The position numbers were made by a program, and so were the translations under genes. A stretch of DNA of 64,000 bases from Aestuariibius insulae. Lineage in GTDB: Bacteria; Pseudomonadota; Alphaproteobacteria; Rhodobacterales; Rhodobacteraceae. Below, piece after piece: positions 1-7,911 of this stretch (position 1 is the stretch's first letter; each line of letters starts with the position of its first letter). The DNA lies in contig NZ_JBFONW020000004.1 in the NCBI RefSeq assembly GCF_040783535.2, positions 124,001-188,000 of the forward strand, read 5' to 3'. The notes below the pieces were generated by a model. That model was not told the DNA's origin. It made no database searches and saw nothing but the letters and a program-made list of their open reading frames with translations.

Positions 1-147
1 GCGCATGCGGGTTTCGATCGCGGCATCGGGAGTGCTGTCGCTGCCGGTCGCGATCGTCCCGTTCGGCTGGTCCGTCGTCGTCTGGGCGGTCGCGCCCGGT
101 CCGGCAAAGAGGGCCAGCGCGACAAGAAGGGCCTTGAGGATCTGCAT
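1..147 (-). CDS. Partial secreted or membrane protein, N-terminus only
   Basis: Forty-nine codons are visible from an ATG at 147 down to the window edge. The first 22 residues form a signal peptide (MQILKALLVALALF, ending in ATAQ). A Thr/Asp/Ser-rich linker follows, then DAAIETRMR, which resembles the start of a BON-type domain. Similar N-termini (signal peptide, short linker, BON-like segment) occur on mechanosensitive-channel proteins of roseobacters; that identification is inference from a short fragment. It starts 5 bp after the stop of the KpsE-like gene on the same strand, so the two are probably co-transcribed. The Shine-Dalgarno sequence is weak. Confidence 0.45.
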   Translation of the reverse strand, partial: MQILKALLVALALFAGPGATAQTTTDQPNGTIATGSDSTPDAAIETRMR

Positions 148-152
148 GGGTC

Positions 153-1748
153 TTACGATGTCACTTGTTCGCGCAATATCGACGCTGTCAGAGAGGTCAT
201 CAGATAGATCCCGATCAGCAGAAGAAAGGTCAGGATCGTATTTTCGAAGGCCCTTGGATAAGACGGCTCGTCCGGGACGATCGGCTCAACATTGAGCGAG
301 AGGTAGCTGCTTTGGCGATCCGCCTCGATCCGGGCCGTTTCCATCTGCTGGAGGGCCTGTTGCACCATGACGGTACGGAACTGATAGTTCTCTTCCGCCG
401 TGCGCAACTCGCTGTTCTTGACGGCCTGACTGACGCCTTCTGTTCCGGCCTGTGTCGCCCGTTCCCTCAGCTGTTCGATCAGAGCGGCGATCCTGTCGAT
501 TTCGCCCTGAACGCCATCGACGCGCGCCTGATTGGGGCGCCTGACGTCCATCAGACCGCGCAGTTCCAGCTGTTTGGTCTGCATCTGGGTTTCGAGCTGG
601 GCAATCTGCTGCACGAGCGCCGCGGTTTCACCGACGGGGTCGATTGACTGCACCTCAGACTGCAGGCGCCCAAGCTCGGCGAGTGCCTCGGATCTGCGCA
701 GTTCCGCTTCCTCGTAGCTTTGACGCGCGCCGGCCATCTGGTCCTCGCGCACGCGTTGGGTCAGGTTGTCGACCTCCTCTTCCGCGTAATCGATGAGCGC
801 GTCCGCAAATTCGATTGCGGTCTCGGGCGCGGCGGCCACGACTTCCATCCTCAAGAGGCCCTCAGTCGGGTCGTAGGAAATCTCTACCCTCTTTTTGTAG
901 ACGTCAAAGGCATCCTCGAATGTGGCGTCCGGTTCGAGCCGCTGGATCGGATCGATCCAGTCCTGACTGAAATGCGCGATGAAGCCCTTGTCATCATTGA
1001 GCTGCTGGAGCGCCTCGCGGGATTGGAGGAAGGATTGCACGCCAACGCTTTCCTGCTGGGTGGCAAGCCCGGTGCCCTGGAATAGCCCGCCTATCCCCCC
1101 GCCGCCACCGGCGCCCTGGGACTGGTTCTTTGTGACGATGAATTCCGTATGCGTCGCGTACATCGGCGTGGCCAGCACATAGAAGTAGTATCCTGCGAAG
1201 ATGGTCGGCAGGAATACGAAGGCCGTCATGCGTGCCAGCAGCATCGCCAAACGACGCCTGCGCCGCTTTGCGATATCTCGCTGGATCGCTTGAATCTCGA
1301 CGGTTCGCTGCTGAGGTGAGGCGAGATCTTTGGAAGGGAGGTTCTTCTGGCCCTTCGGCATCGTCTGCGGAAGTTGAACGCGGCTTTCTTTCGCGACCTC
1401 TGTTGATTGGGGTTGCCCGGCGGGCACGACATCGAGGACGCCGGATCGTTTGAAGGGATCGATGCCGCGCAGGCGAAGTTCGCGAACCGCCTCGAAATCG
1501 GACTGGGGATTGAGACCGTTCTTTCCGGCCAGCCGTCTTGCTGTCCGCAGCTGCTTTGCCGTCAGGCCTTCTGCCTGGATTTCTTCGATAGAGGTTGGAC
1601 CAAGCGCGGATCCCGCCGCGGCGCCGGACGGATCAGTCCGGCGCTTGACGACCCGAACGGTGGGCTGACCCCGTTTCTGAAGTGCCCGGCTCGCGATTGT
1701 CTCGCTGGCCTGGAGGCTGAATTTCTGTGCCTTAGCTTTGGTAGTCAT
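153..1748 (-). CDS. Capsule polysaccharide export inner-membrane protein, KpsE/Wzz type
   Basis: It is an inner-membrane polysaccharide co-polymerase/export protein, expected to couple the ABC exporter to the periplasm. The 531 residues comprise a long basic cytoplasmic N-terminus (about 1-165), a transmembrane helix at about 168-193 following a KRRRRR stop-transfer run, a Gly-rich loop (GAGGGGG), a periplasmic region rich in coiled coil (Glu/Gln/Ala-rich, about 330-480), and a C-terminal transmembrane helix near 505-524. The start at 1748 (MTTKAK) is preferred over an upstream in-frame ATG because AAGG lies a few bases upstream; this gives a 17-bp overlap with kpsT. The N-terminal extension of about 160 residues is longer than in enteric KpsE. 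No kpsM permease gene is adjacent. Confidence 0.85.
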   Translation of the reverse strand: MTTKAKAQKFSLQASETIASRALQKRGQPTVRVVKRRTDPSGAAAGSALGPTSIEEIQAEGLTAKQLRTARRLAGKNGLNPQSDFEAVRELRLRGIDPFKRSGVLDVVPAGQPQSTEVAKESRVQLPQTMPKGQKNLPSKDLASPQQRTVEIQAIQRDIAKRRRRRLAMLLARMTAFVFLPTIFAGYYFYVLATPMYATHTEFIVTKNQSQGAGGGGGIGGLFQGTGLATQQESVGVQSFLQSREALQQLNDDKGFIAHFSQDWIDPIQRLEPDATFEDAFDVYKKRVEISYDPTEGLLRMEVVAAAPETAIEFADALIDYAEEEVDNLTQRVREDQMAGARQSYEEAELRRSEALAELGRLQSEVQSIDPVGETAALVQQIAQLETQMQTKQLELRGLMDVRRPNQARVDGVQGEIDRIAALIEQLRERATQAGTEGVSQAVKNSELRTAEENYQFRTVMVQQALQQMETARIEADRQSSYLSLNVEPIVPDEPSYPRAFENTILTFLLLIGIYLMTSLTASILREQVTS

Positions 1749-2385
1749 ACAGGACCTTGGCCTCTTCCAGCGTATCAAAGAGATGAATATGCCCGTCGCG
1801 CAGGACGGCGGCTGTGCGGGCAAATTTCTCGAGTGTCTCGGGTTGGTGCGACACGATTACAACGGTCGTCGTCTCCAGTCTTTCGCGCAGGATCTGACCT
1901 GCCTTGCGGTTGAACTCTACGTCGGTGGTCGATGGCATCCCTTCATCGATGAGATAGATGTCGAAGTCGAGAGCCAGCATGAGCGAGAAGGTGAACCGCG
2001 CCCGCATACCGGAGCTGTAGGTCCCGACGGGCATATCAAAATATTCCTCAATTCCGCAAAGCCACCTACAAAACGCCTCGACGTAGTCGGGATCAAGACC
2101 GTAGAGCCGCGCGATATAGCGGCTGTTTTCAAGGCCTGTATGCTTGTTGACCACGCCGCCCATAAACCCGAGCGGAAAGGAGATGCGGCAGGATCGGCGG
2201 ATTGTCCCCTCATCCGGCTTTTCCAGACCCGCCATCATGTTGATGAGCGTGGTCTTGCCGGTGCCGTTCGGAGCGAGGATGCCAAGGGATGTTCCAAGCT
2301 CGACCCGGAAGGAGGCCCGGTCAAGGATCACCTTGCGCTGGGTCCCGGTCCAGAACGACTTACTGACATTGTCGAATTCAAGCAT
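1732..2385 (-). CDS. kpsT: Capsule polysaccharide export ATP-binding protein KpsT-like
   Basis: This is the cytoplasmic ATPase of a polysaccharide ABC exporter (KpsT/CtrD family). Its 217 residues are the usual length. Visible motifs are Walker A APNGTGKT at 38-45, the signature YSSGMR near 123-128, Walker B FDIYLIDE at 141-148 and the switch histidine VIVSH at 180. It overlaps the KpsE-like gene by 17 bp, so the pair is translationally coupled. The permease KpsM must be encoded elsewhere. Upstream lies about 500 bp without a gene, so transcription probably starts just before this gene. Confidence 0.9.
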   Translation of the reverse strand: MLEFDNVSKSFWTGTQRKVILDRASFRVELGTSLGILAPNGTGKTTLINMMAGLEKPDEGTIRRSCRISFPLGFMGGVVNKHTGLENSRYIARLYGLDPDYVEAFCRWLCGIEEYFDMPVGTYSSGMRARFTFSLMLALDFDIYLIDEGMPSTTDVEFNRKAGQILRERLETTTVVIVSHQPETLEKFARTAAVLRDGHIHLFDTLEEAKVLYDYQS

Positions 2386-2887
2386 GGTTCAAACCTGTGA
2401 TCCTTCGGACCCTATACGACCTTATCCCGGTCTAAGTTAACGGAACATGGAGTGTCAGGCGATTGGTGGAAAGATGCGGCCGCTGGCCGATCTCGGCCGA
2501 TTGATCTTTCGTTATAATAGATCGGCCTTATGTCGGCATGTCTGCCGGTGAATGCAGCAGGGCATACTTGGGATCGAGCGGGCCGAGACCGCGATCTATA
2601 GAGTTTTGTTTCAACCAATCACGCAGGCGCACAGGGAGATCACACAAAAGAGCGTGGTCGCGCAGATTTATTGCAGATATAGCCATCACAAACCTGTAAT
2701 CTATTATTATTGTTATATATCAGTTACTTAGTTATGTGCATTTTTGCACTTCAGTATCTCTATCTTTCGATAATGGCGAAAAGACGGCGGGGCGCTCATC
2801 TTCATTCGTGTCGAGGGCAACAGTCTTCGAAGCAAACGCAAACGCACAGGTCCTCCGCACAGGGCCATCTACTAAAGGATAAAAGAT
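2386..2887. other. Intergenic region without a convincing gene
   Basis: These 500 bp separate kpsT (leftward) from a small secreted protein gene (rightward) and should hold both promoters. The right part (about 2690-2770) is clearly AT-rich. It contains an inverted repeat GTGCA-TTTT-TGCAC at 2736-2749 that could be an operator. An open frame on the minus strand near 2412-2618 is Arg/Ser/Pro-rich and not protein-like, so I do not call it. Confidence 0.5.
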
Positions 2888-3223
2888 ATGAAAACGTTCA
2901 TCATTGCCGCCGTAGCCGCTGTCACTCTTGCCGGTCCGGTTCTCGCCAACGATCAGCTGTCCCTACAGCTTGGTGTCGAGCCTGGTACTCTTTCCACCCA
3001 CGAGTTAATCGTTCTGCGGTCCGCTGGCGAAAACGAAGAGCGCACTCTTGCAGACTTCTACCGCGATGGCGGATCCGAGATCGTCTCGACGCAGAGCATC
3101 GGTGCCAATGCCGGTAAAGCCCAGCTCGCCGCTCAGCTTGGTGTCGACCCGTCCGCATACAGCGTTGCCGAGCTGATCCAGCTGCGCAGCGCGAATGAAG
3201 ACGAAGGCGTCGCAGACAACTAA
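2888..3223 (+). CDS. Small secreted protein with an internal duplication
   Basis: The 111-residue product starts with a signal peptide (MKTFIIAAVAAVTLAGPVLA, cleavage near residue 21). The mature part is two copies of one unit of about 30 residues: QLSLQLGVEPGTLSTHELIV at about 23-42 and QLAAQLGVDPSAYSVAELIQ at about 78-97, each followed by LRSA and an acidic tail. They are separated by a spacer of about 25 residues. AAAGGA lies upstream of the ATG. A rho-independent terminator follows at 3305-3350, so it is probably monocistronic. I recognise no named family; such repeat proteins are common in Rhodobacterales. The function is unknown. Confidence 0.8.
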   Translation: MKTFIIAAVAAVTLAGPVLANDQLSLQLGVEPGTLSTHELIVLRSAGENEERTLADFYRDGGSEIVSTQSIGANAGKAQLAAQLGVDPSAYSVAELIQLRSANEDEGVADN

Positions 3224-3304
3224 AGATCCGGCCGGTTGGCTGGACCTGACACCAACGCACCCCTCCCTGCATCTCTCCCTGTCTTGCCGAGGTGCGTTGC
3301 GGAG

Positions 3305-3350
3305 CGCCAGTTCCTCTTGTCGCGAAAGTGACTTGAGGGGCTGGCGTTTT
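3305..3350 (+). terminator. Rho-independent terminator of the small secreted protein gene
   Basis: A 12-bp stem (CGCCAGTTCCTC at 3305-3316 with GAGGGGCTGGCG at 3335-3346, using G-U pairs) is followed by TTTT. The T-run lies on the plus-strand side, so it serves the rightward gene. The stop codon of the converging DUF2927 gene sits at its edge. Confidence 0.65.
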
Positions 3351-4215
3351 ATCGTGTGGCGAGACGCGACAGCTGCTCGACGACCGGGCGCGCTTCGGCG
3401 GCGCTCATCCCGGATCTAAGAGACGGACTATAAAGCATCGACAGAAGCGTCTTGTCGTGGTGGGTCAACACCGCGAATTCCTCATCATCATTGAAGATCG
3501 ATGGCCTTGCGGTCCGGCAGTCGTTCGGAAGGCCCATCCCCTGGGCGATTTCCTCAGCAATGCAGGAGGCGCGCATTACGGGCGCATGTTCGGCGCGAAT
3601 GATCGCGACCACGCTTCGGTACCCACGCGATTTGTGCTGGTGAGGCACGGCGACCACCCGGCACATATGGCTCTGCGGCATGCGTGCGATGGATCGGGCC
3701 TGACTGGCAGAAAGGCCCGCGACCTCTTGTCGAAGAATGGGCGCGATACCTTTCAGCTCTGCCTCGCCAAGAACGAAGACGTGGAAATTCGCGGAGCCGC
3801 CCTGCCTGATCGGATGCCCTGTCAGGTGCCGGATTTCACTGAACATCCCGGAAATCGAGGCATGATCCGCGCGCTGCTGTGCTGGCCCGACGGACGCGCC
3901 GAAGCGGATCGAATATCGGACCGGATCCTCCCATCTGAGGAGTGGTTTCTGGCCTGAGGTCCCGTATTCGTGCCGCATGGCGATTTCGAAGAAGTTCCGC
4001 GCAAGACCGGAGGGGCCGTAAGGAGCATCCGACGGGCTGGGGTCGCGTCTGAGACGCCCCGCTGCCATCAGCTTTGACTGCACGGCGGCATAGTACTGCC
4101 CGAGACGGCTGTCTTTGAGGGAAGAGGGCGTTTCCGCATGGGCGGGACCGGTGAGTGTCAGGGCGGTTATACAGGCGGAAAGGATCGCACACTGAAACCG
4201 GTCCGATGTCGTCAT
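3349..4215 (-). CDS. DUF2927 secreted protein
   Basis: The 288-residue exported protein has a signal peptide in the first 27 residues (hydrophobic core AILSACITALTLTGPAHA). The DUF2927 hallmarks are visible: FFEIAMRHEY, an RW..PVRYSIRFG stretch, and the C-terminal block CIAEEIAQGMGLPNDC followed by SIFNDDEEFAVLT. The two cysteines in the CIAEE...NDC segment may pair. The family is widespread in Rhodobacterales and has no established function; the HE-like placement has led to suggestions of a protease-like fold, which I cannot confirm. The gene is transcribed alone and converges on the preceding terminator. Confidence 0.85.
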   Translation of the reverse strand: MTTSDRFQCAILSACITALTLTGPAHAETPSSLKDSRLGQYYAAVQSKLMAAGRLRRDPSPSDAPYGPSGLARNFFEIAMRHEYGTSGQKPLLRWEDPVRYSIRFGASVGPAQQRADHASISGMFSEIRHLTGHPIRQGGSANFHVFVLGEAELKGIAPILRQEVAGLSASQARSIARMPQSHMCRVVAVPHQHKSRGYRSVVAIIRAEHAPVMRASCIAEEIAQGMGLPNDCRTARPSIFNDDEEFAVLTHHDKTLLSMLYSPSLRSGMSAAEARPVVEQLSRLATR

Positions 4216-4483
4216 ATATCCAGCTCCTTAAACCAGCACCGAAGAAAAACGCATACGAGTCGCGCAAGGTTCAGTTCAGCATACGCGCGATCACGTCATC
4301 AATGCGGCAAACGTGCAACCCCTCACGCAATATCCTGTCGTGACTGTCGAGCGGGCGCTTTTGTCGTTGAGTAAGCGGAACTTACCGGCCGATCTTGCTT
4401 GGGCGCTTTATGTCCTGGAGTTCGGTTGTGTTTCTCAGCCTTTTGGACTGGCACTGGCGGGCGTCGTCCTATTTTGACTTTGC

Positions 4484-5080
4484 ATGTCTGATCTTGACCG
4501 TCTCAGAGGGAATCTGTCCGCCTGCACGTTGTGTCGGGAGCGGTTTGCCCAAACGGCGACGGCGCATCGGCCCAATCCGGTTGTGTGGTTTCGCGAAGGA
4601 GCGAGGATCCTGATCGCGTCACAGGCGCCGGGATTACGGGTTCATGAGGCCAACACGCCGTTCTGGGATGCGTCGGGTACCCGGTTGAGAGACTGGCTTG
4701 GGGTGGATGAGGCAACGTTTTACGACCGGCGCCGTGTTGCGATCGTCCCGATGGCCTTTTGCTTCCCCGGCTATGATGCCGCTGGGTCGGATCTTCCTCC
4801 TCCCAAGATCTGTGCCGAGACGTGGAGGGAAGAGATCCTGGCGGCGTTGTCCGATATCAAGCTGACGCTTCTGATTGGCGGGTATGCGCAGAAATGGCAT
4901 TTGGGAAAGACGAAGAGTGTGACCGAAACCGTCGCATCTTGGCGGGACTATGCGCCGGATATCATCCCGTTGCCGCATCCGTCCTGGAGGAATACGGCCT
5001 GGCTGAAACGTAACCCCTGGTTCGAGACCGATTTGTTGCCGGTTCTGAAGACATCCGTAGAGGACGCTTTGCATGATTGA
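4484..5080 (+). CDS. Uracil-DNA glycosylase-like protein
   Basis: This 198-residue protein belongs to the uracil-DNA glycosylase superfamily. It carries the nucleotide-binding motif 1 region ASQAPGLRVHEANTPFWD at about 45-62, followed by SGTRLRDWLG, and a motif 2 variant HPSWRN at about 165-170. It has only a Cys pair (C14, C17), not the four cysteines of the iron-sulfur family 4 enzymes. It is probably a soluble enzyme or pseudo-enzyme acting on damaged bases, but the catalytic specificity cannot be told from sequence. Its 3' end overlaps the SseB-like gene by 8 bp. Confidence 0.8.
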   Translation: MSDLDRLRGNLSACTLCRERFAQTATAHRPNPVVWFREGARILIASQAPGLRVHEANTPFWDASGTRLRDWLGVDEATFYDRRRVAIVPMAFCFPGYDAAGSDLPPPKICAETWREEILAALSDIKLTLLIGGYAQKWHLGKTKSVTETVASWRDYAPDIIPLPHPSWRNTAWLKRNPWFETDLLPVLKTSVEDALHD

Positions 5081-5837
5081 GACGCCACTTGATCGCGCCG
5101 TGATTGCGATGACGGCTGCGCCAGAGGATGAGACGCTGCGTCTGCGGTTCTTCGACCGGCTGGCCGAGAGTGATCTGGTCCTGCTCCTTGAGGCGGACCC
5201 AAGCGGGGAGATGATCGAGCCGATGCTGTTTGATCCCGGGTCGGGATCTGTTGCCCTGGCCTTTGACCGCGAGCTTCGTCTGGCGGATTTTGCTGGAGCG
5301 GCAAAGCCTTACGCGGCGATGTCAGGACGGAAACTGGCTGATCTGCTATCGGGGGCGGGTCTGGGGCTTGCGCTGAACCTGGGCACCGAAGCGGAAATCC
5401 TTTTATCGGGCGAGGAGATCGCATGGCTCGCCGGGATCCTGGTCGAGCGACCGACGGCGGCGATGGATCAGATCAGATCGGTCCGTCTGCCCGAAGGTTT
5501 GCCGGACAGGATCATTAGGGCCATCGAGGACAAATTCGGGACGTTCGCCGGGTTGGCTTCGACGGCCTATCTGGTTGCGGCGGATTATGCGGATGGGCGC
5601 GCGGGTTATGTGCTGGCGTTCGTGGATGTCGTTCCGGAAGCCGAGGCGGCATTGGCTGCTGCGATTGGAGAGGCGCTTGTCTTCAGCGGAGAGGATGACA
5701 GGTCGATCGATGTGATCTTTATCGCGTCATCAGATCCCGTCTTGGACCGTCTGGCTAACGTGGGTTTGCGGATCGATCTGCCGGAGGCCGAAAGACCGCG
5801 TGCCTTGGATCCGACACTTCCGCCGCGGTTGAAGTGA
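5073..5837 (+). CDS. SseB-family N-terminal domain protein
   Basis: The 254-residue cytoplasmic protein begins with LDRAVIAMTAAPEDETLRLR and has the SseB N-terminal pattern: FFDRLAESDLVLLLE, then a MLFDPGSGSVALAFDRE strand and FAGAAKPYAAMSGRKLADLL. The C-terminal half is acidic and Ala-rich. SseB-type domains are found in proteins linked to enhanced serine sensitivity, with no defined biochemistry. The ATG lies inside the last codons of the glycosylase gene, so translation is coupled. It converges on ghrA with only 6 bp between the stops. Confidence 0.8.
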   Translation: MIETPLDRAVIAMTAAPEDETLRLRFFDRLAESDLVLLLEADPSGEMIEPMLFDPGSGSVALAFDRELRLADFAGAAKPYAAMSGRKLADLLSGAGLGLALNLGTEAEILLSGEEIAWLAGILVERPTAAMDQIRSVRLPEGLPDRIIRAIEDKFGTFAGLASTAYLVAADYADGRAGYVLAFVDVVPEAEAALAAAIGEALVFSGEDDRSIDVIFIASSDPVLDRLANVGLRIDLPEAERPRALDPTLPPRLK

Positions 5838-5843
5838 GGGTGT

Positions 5844-6791
5844 TCAGTATCCGGCTGTGCGGTCGACGAGATGCAGCAACGGCTCTCCTGCGATGCCGCG
5901 CCTGACATTCTCGGCGATCACCCGCGCGGCAGATCTGGGACGTGTCTCCGAGGCGATATGCGGTGTGACGGTCACCTGCGGATGGTGCCAGAACGGATGA
6001 TCCTGCGGGAGCGGTTCCGTTCTGAACACATCGAGGGTCGCGTGGGCGACGTTGCGCTTCAGCGCTTCGAGCAGCGCGTCGTCGTCGATGAGAGCGCCCC
6101 GACCGGGATTGAGGATGACCGATCCCGATGGGAGCTGTGCCAAACGGTCGGCGTTCAGGAGGTTTTCGGTTTGCGATGTCAGAGGCAGCAACAGGACAAG
6201 GATGTCCGCGCGACGCAGGGCGTCCACGAGACCGTCCTGTCCGTGCAAACATATAATGCCGGGAGCCTCTTTTCTGGACCGGCTCCATCCTGCGACTTGA
6301 AATCCGACGCGGTGCAGGGCTTCGGCACAAGCTAGGCCAAGCTCACCCAATCCGAGTATGGTCACGCGCTTGTCCTCGGCTAGAGGAGGGGCGGCTGGCG
6401 TCCAGTCGTTCCCTGGATTGACGATATGCGCATCCATTCCGAGATGATGGCGCAGGGTGTGGCCCAGGACCCACTCGACCATACCTTGTGTCAGGCTTGG
6501 ATCGACCATGCGGGCGAGAGGAGCCGTCAAGGTGTCGTTTCCGGCAACGTTTTCGACCCCGGCCCAGAGGTTCAGGACAGCGCGAAGGCGTGTGAAAGGC
6601 GCGAAATCCTGAACCGGGCCGTTCGGAGCATAGATTATGAAGTCCACCTGGTCCGGCGGCAGCTCCGTTGCGAGACGATAGGACAGGTCAATCTCGTCAA
6701 ACGCATCGCGCAGAGGCGTCTCATAGGTGTTCCAACGCGCCTCTGTCGCGGCGAAGAGGATCTGCGCCGGGTCAGCGGGGTTTGTGGACAT
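5844..6791 (-). CDS. ghrA: Glyoxylate/hydroxypyruvate reductase A-like dehydrogenase
   Basis: It is a D-2-hydroxyacid dehydrogenase expected to reduce glyoxylate or hydroxypyruvate with NAD(P)H. In 315 residues it shows a Rossmann motif GLGELG at 147-152, a substrate-binding R231 (NPGRGALID), E259 (FRTEPLP) and the catalytic H278 (TPHIAS). The length and the WHHPQVTVTPHI block match the GhrA subfamily. WSRS after the second strand suggests NADPH preference. Its first 20 bp overlap the end of rodA, so it is the last gene of the cell-shape operon, although it has no evident role in cell shape. Confidence 0.88.
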   Translation of the reverse strand: MSTNPADPAQILFAATEARWNTYETPLRDAFDEIDLSYRLATELPPDQVDFIIYAPNGPVQDFAPFTRLRAVLNLWAGVENVAGNDTLTAPLARMVDPSLTQGMVEWVLGHTLRHHLGMDAHIVNPGNDWTPAAPPLAEDKRVTILGLGELGLACAEALHRVGFQVAGWSRSRKEAPGIICLHGQDGLVDALRRADILVLLLPLTSQTENLLNADRLAQLPSGSVILNPGRGALIDDDALLEALKRNVAHATLDVFRTEPLPQDHPFWHHPQVTVTPHIASETRPRSAARVIAENVRRGIAGEPLLHLVDRTAGY

Positions 6792-7911
6792 GGGCGCTTT
6801 GCACGAGACCGAAGGCGATCATCAGAACCAGCATGGCCGACCCCCCGTAAGAGACCAGCGGAAGCGGTACGCCGACAACCGGAGCGAGGCCCATAACCAT
6901 CGACATGTTGACCGCGAAGAAAAGGAAGAACGTCATCGCAATCCCCCCGGTCAACAGCGATGAGAACCGGTCCTTATTCGTCATGGCGGTCGCGATGCAG
7001 AAGAGGACGATCAGGGCGTAGAGAACGAGAAGCGTCGAGGCGCCGATGAAGCCAAATTCTTCGGCGAGGGTCGTGAAAATGAAGTCGGTATGCTTTTCAG
7101 GAAGGAAGTTCAGTCGACTTTGCGTGCCTTGCATGAAGCCGCGTCCCGTGGCGCCGCCTGATCCGAGCGCGATCTTCGCTTGGGTGATGTGATACCCGGT
7201 CCCTAGCGGATCGTTTGACGGGTCGAGAAACGTATCGATCCGACGGTATTGGTAGTCCTTCAGAAGCTGCCACGGCGTGCCTCGCGACTGAAATACGGCG
7301 ATGATCGTCCCGATACCGGCTGCAACGACCGTGCCGAAATAGGCCCAGTGGACGCCCGCCAGAAACATCATCGTACCGCCGCCCATGACAAGCAGGAGGG
7401 ACGTTCCCAAGTCCGGCTGCTTGAGGACCAGAAAAACAGGAAGCATGATAAAGAAGAGCGGGAGGATAACCCAGAACGGATGAGAGGTCTTCTTAAGCGG
7501 AAGCCAGTCGTAATAGGCCGCAAGCAGCATCACGAGTGTGATCTTGGCAATCTCTGAAGGCTGGAGATTCATCGGACCCAGATCGATCCAACGCTGCGCG
7601 CCCTTTTGCTCGACCCCGATGAATTCGACCGCCACGAGAAGAGCGAGCGATCCGATATAGGCGAGGACCGCCATGTTGCGCCAGAACCAGATCGGCACCA
7701 TCGCGATGCCGATCATCAGGATGAACCCGAGCGCGAACCTCTCGATCTGAGGTCTCGCCCAAGGATACATCGAGCCGCCAGCAACCGAATAGAGCATCAG
7801 GAAGCCAGCGCTTGCCACAGCGATCAGAAGGAAGATCAGCGGCCAGTTCAGAAAGAGAAGCTTGCGGAGCCCCGATGGGACAAACGGCGTGTTGTAGACG
7901 AGATAGCTCAC
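6772..7911 (-). CDS. rodA: Rod shape-determining peptidoglycan polymerase RodA
   Basis: This SEDS-family glycosyltransferase polymerises lipid II into glycan strands with PBP2 in the elongasome. The 379 residues contain about ten hydrophobic segments. The conserved periplasmic loop GRGFMQGTQSRLNFLPEKHT is followed by DFIFTTLAEEFGFIG, and the C-terminal PLVSYGGSAML signature is present. It overlaps mrdA by 4 bp upstream and ghrA by 20 bp downstream. It is part of the mreB-mreC-mreD-mrdA-rodA series. Confidence 0.97.
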   Translation of the reverse strand: MSYLVYNTPFVPSGLRKLLFLNWPLIFLLIAVASAGFLMLYSVAGGSMYPWARPQIERFALGFILMIGIAMVPIWFWRNMAVLAYIGSLALLVAVEFIGVEQKGAQRWIDLGPMNLQPSEIAKITLVMLLAAYYDWLPLKKTSHPFWVILPLFFIMLPVFLVLKQPDLGTSLLLVMGGGTMMFLAGVHWAYFGTVVAAGIGTIIAVFQSRGTPWQLLKDYQYRRIDTFLDPSNDPLGTGYHITQAKIALGSGGATGRGFMQGTQSRLNFLPEKHTDFIFTTLAEEFGFIGASTLLVLYALIVLFCIATAMTNKDRFSSLLTGGIAMTFFLFFAVNMSMVMGLAPVVGVPLPLVSYGGSAMLVLMIAFGLVQSAHVHKPR

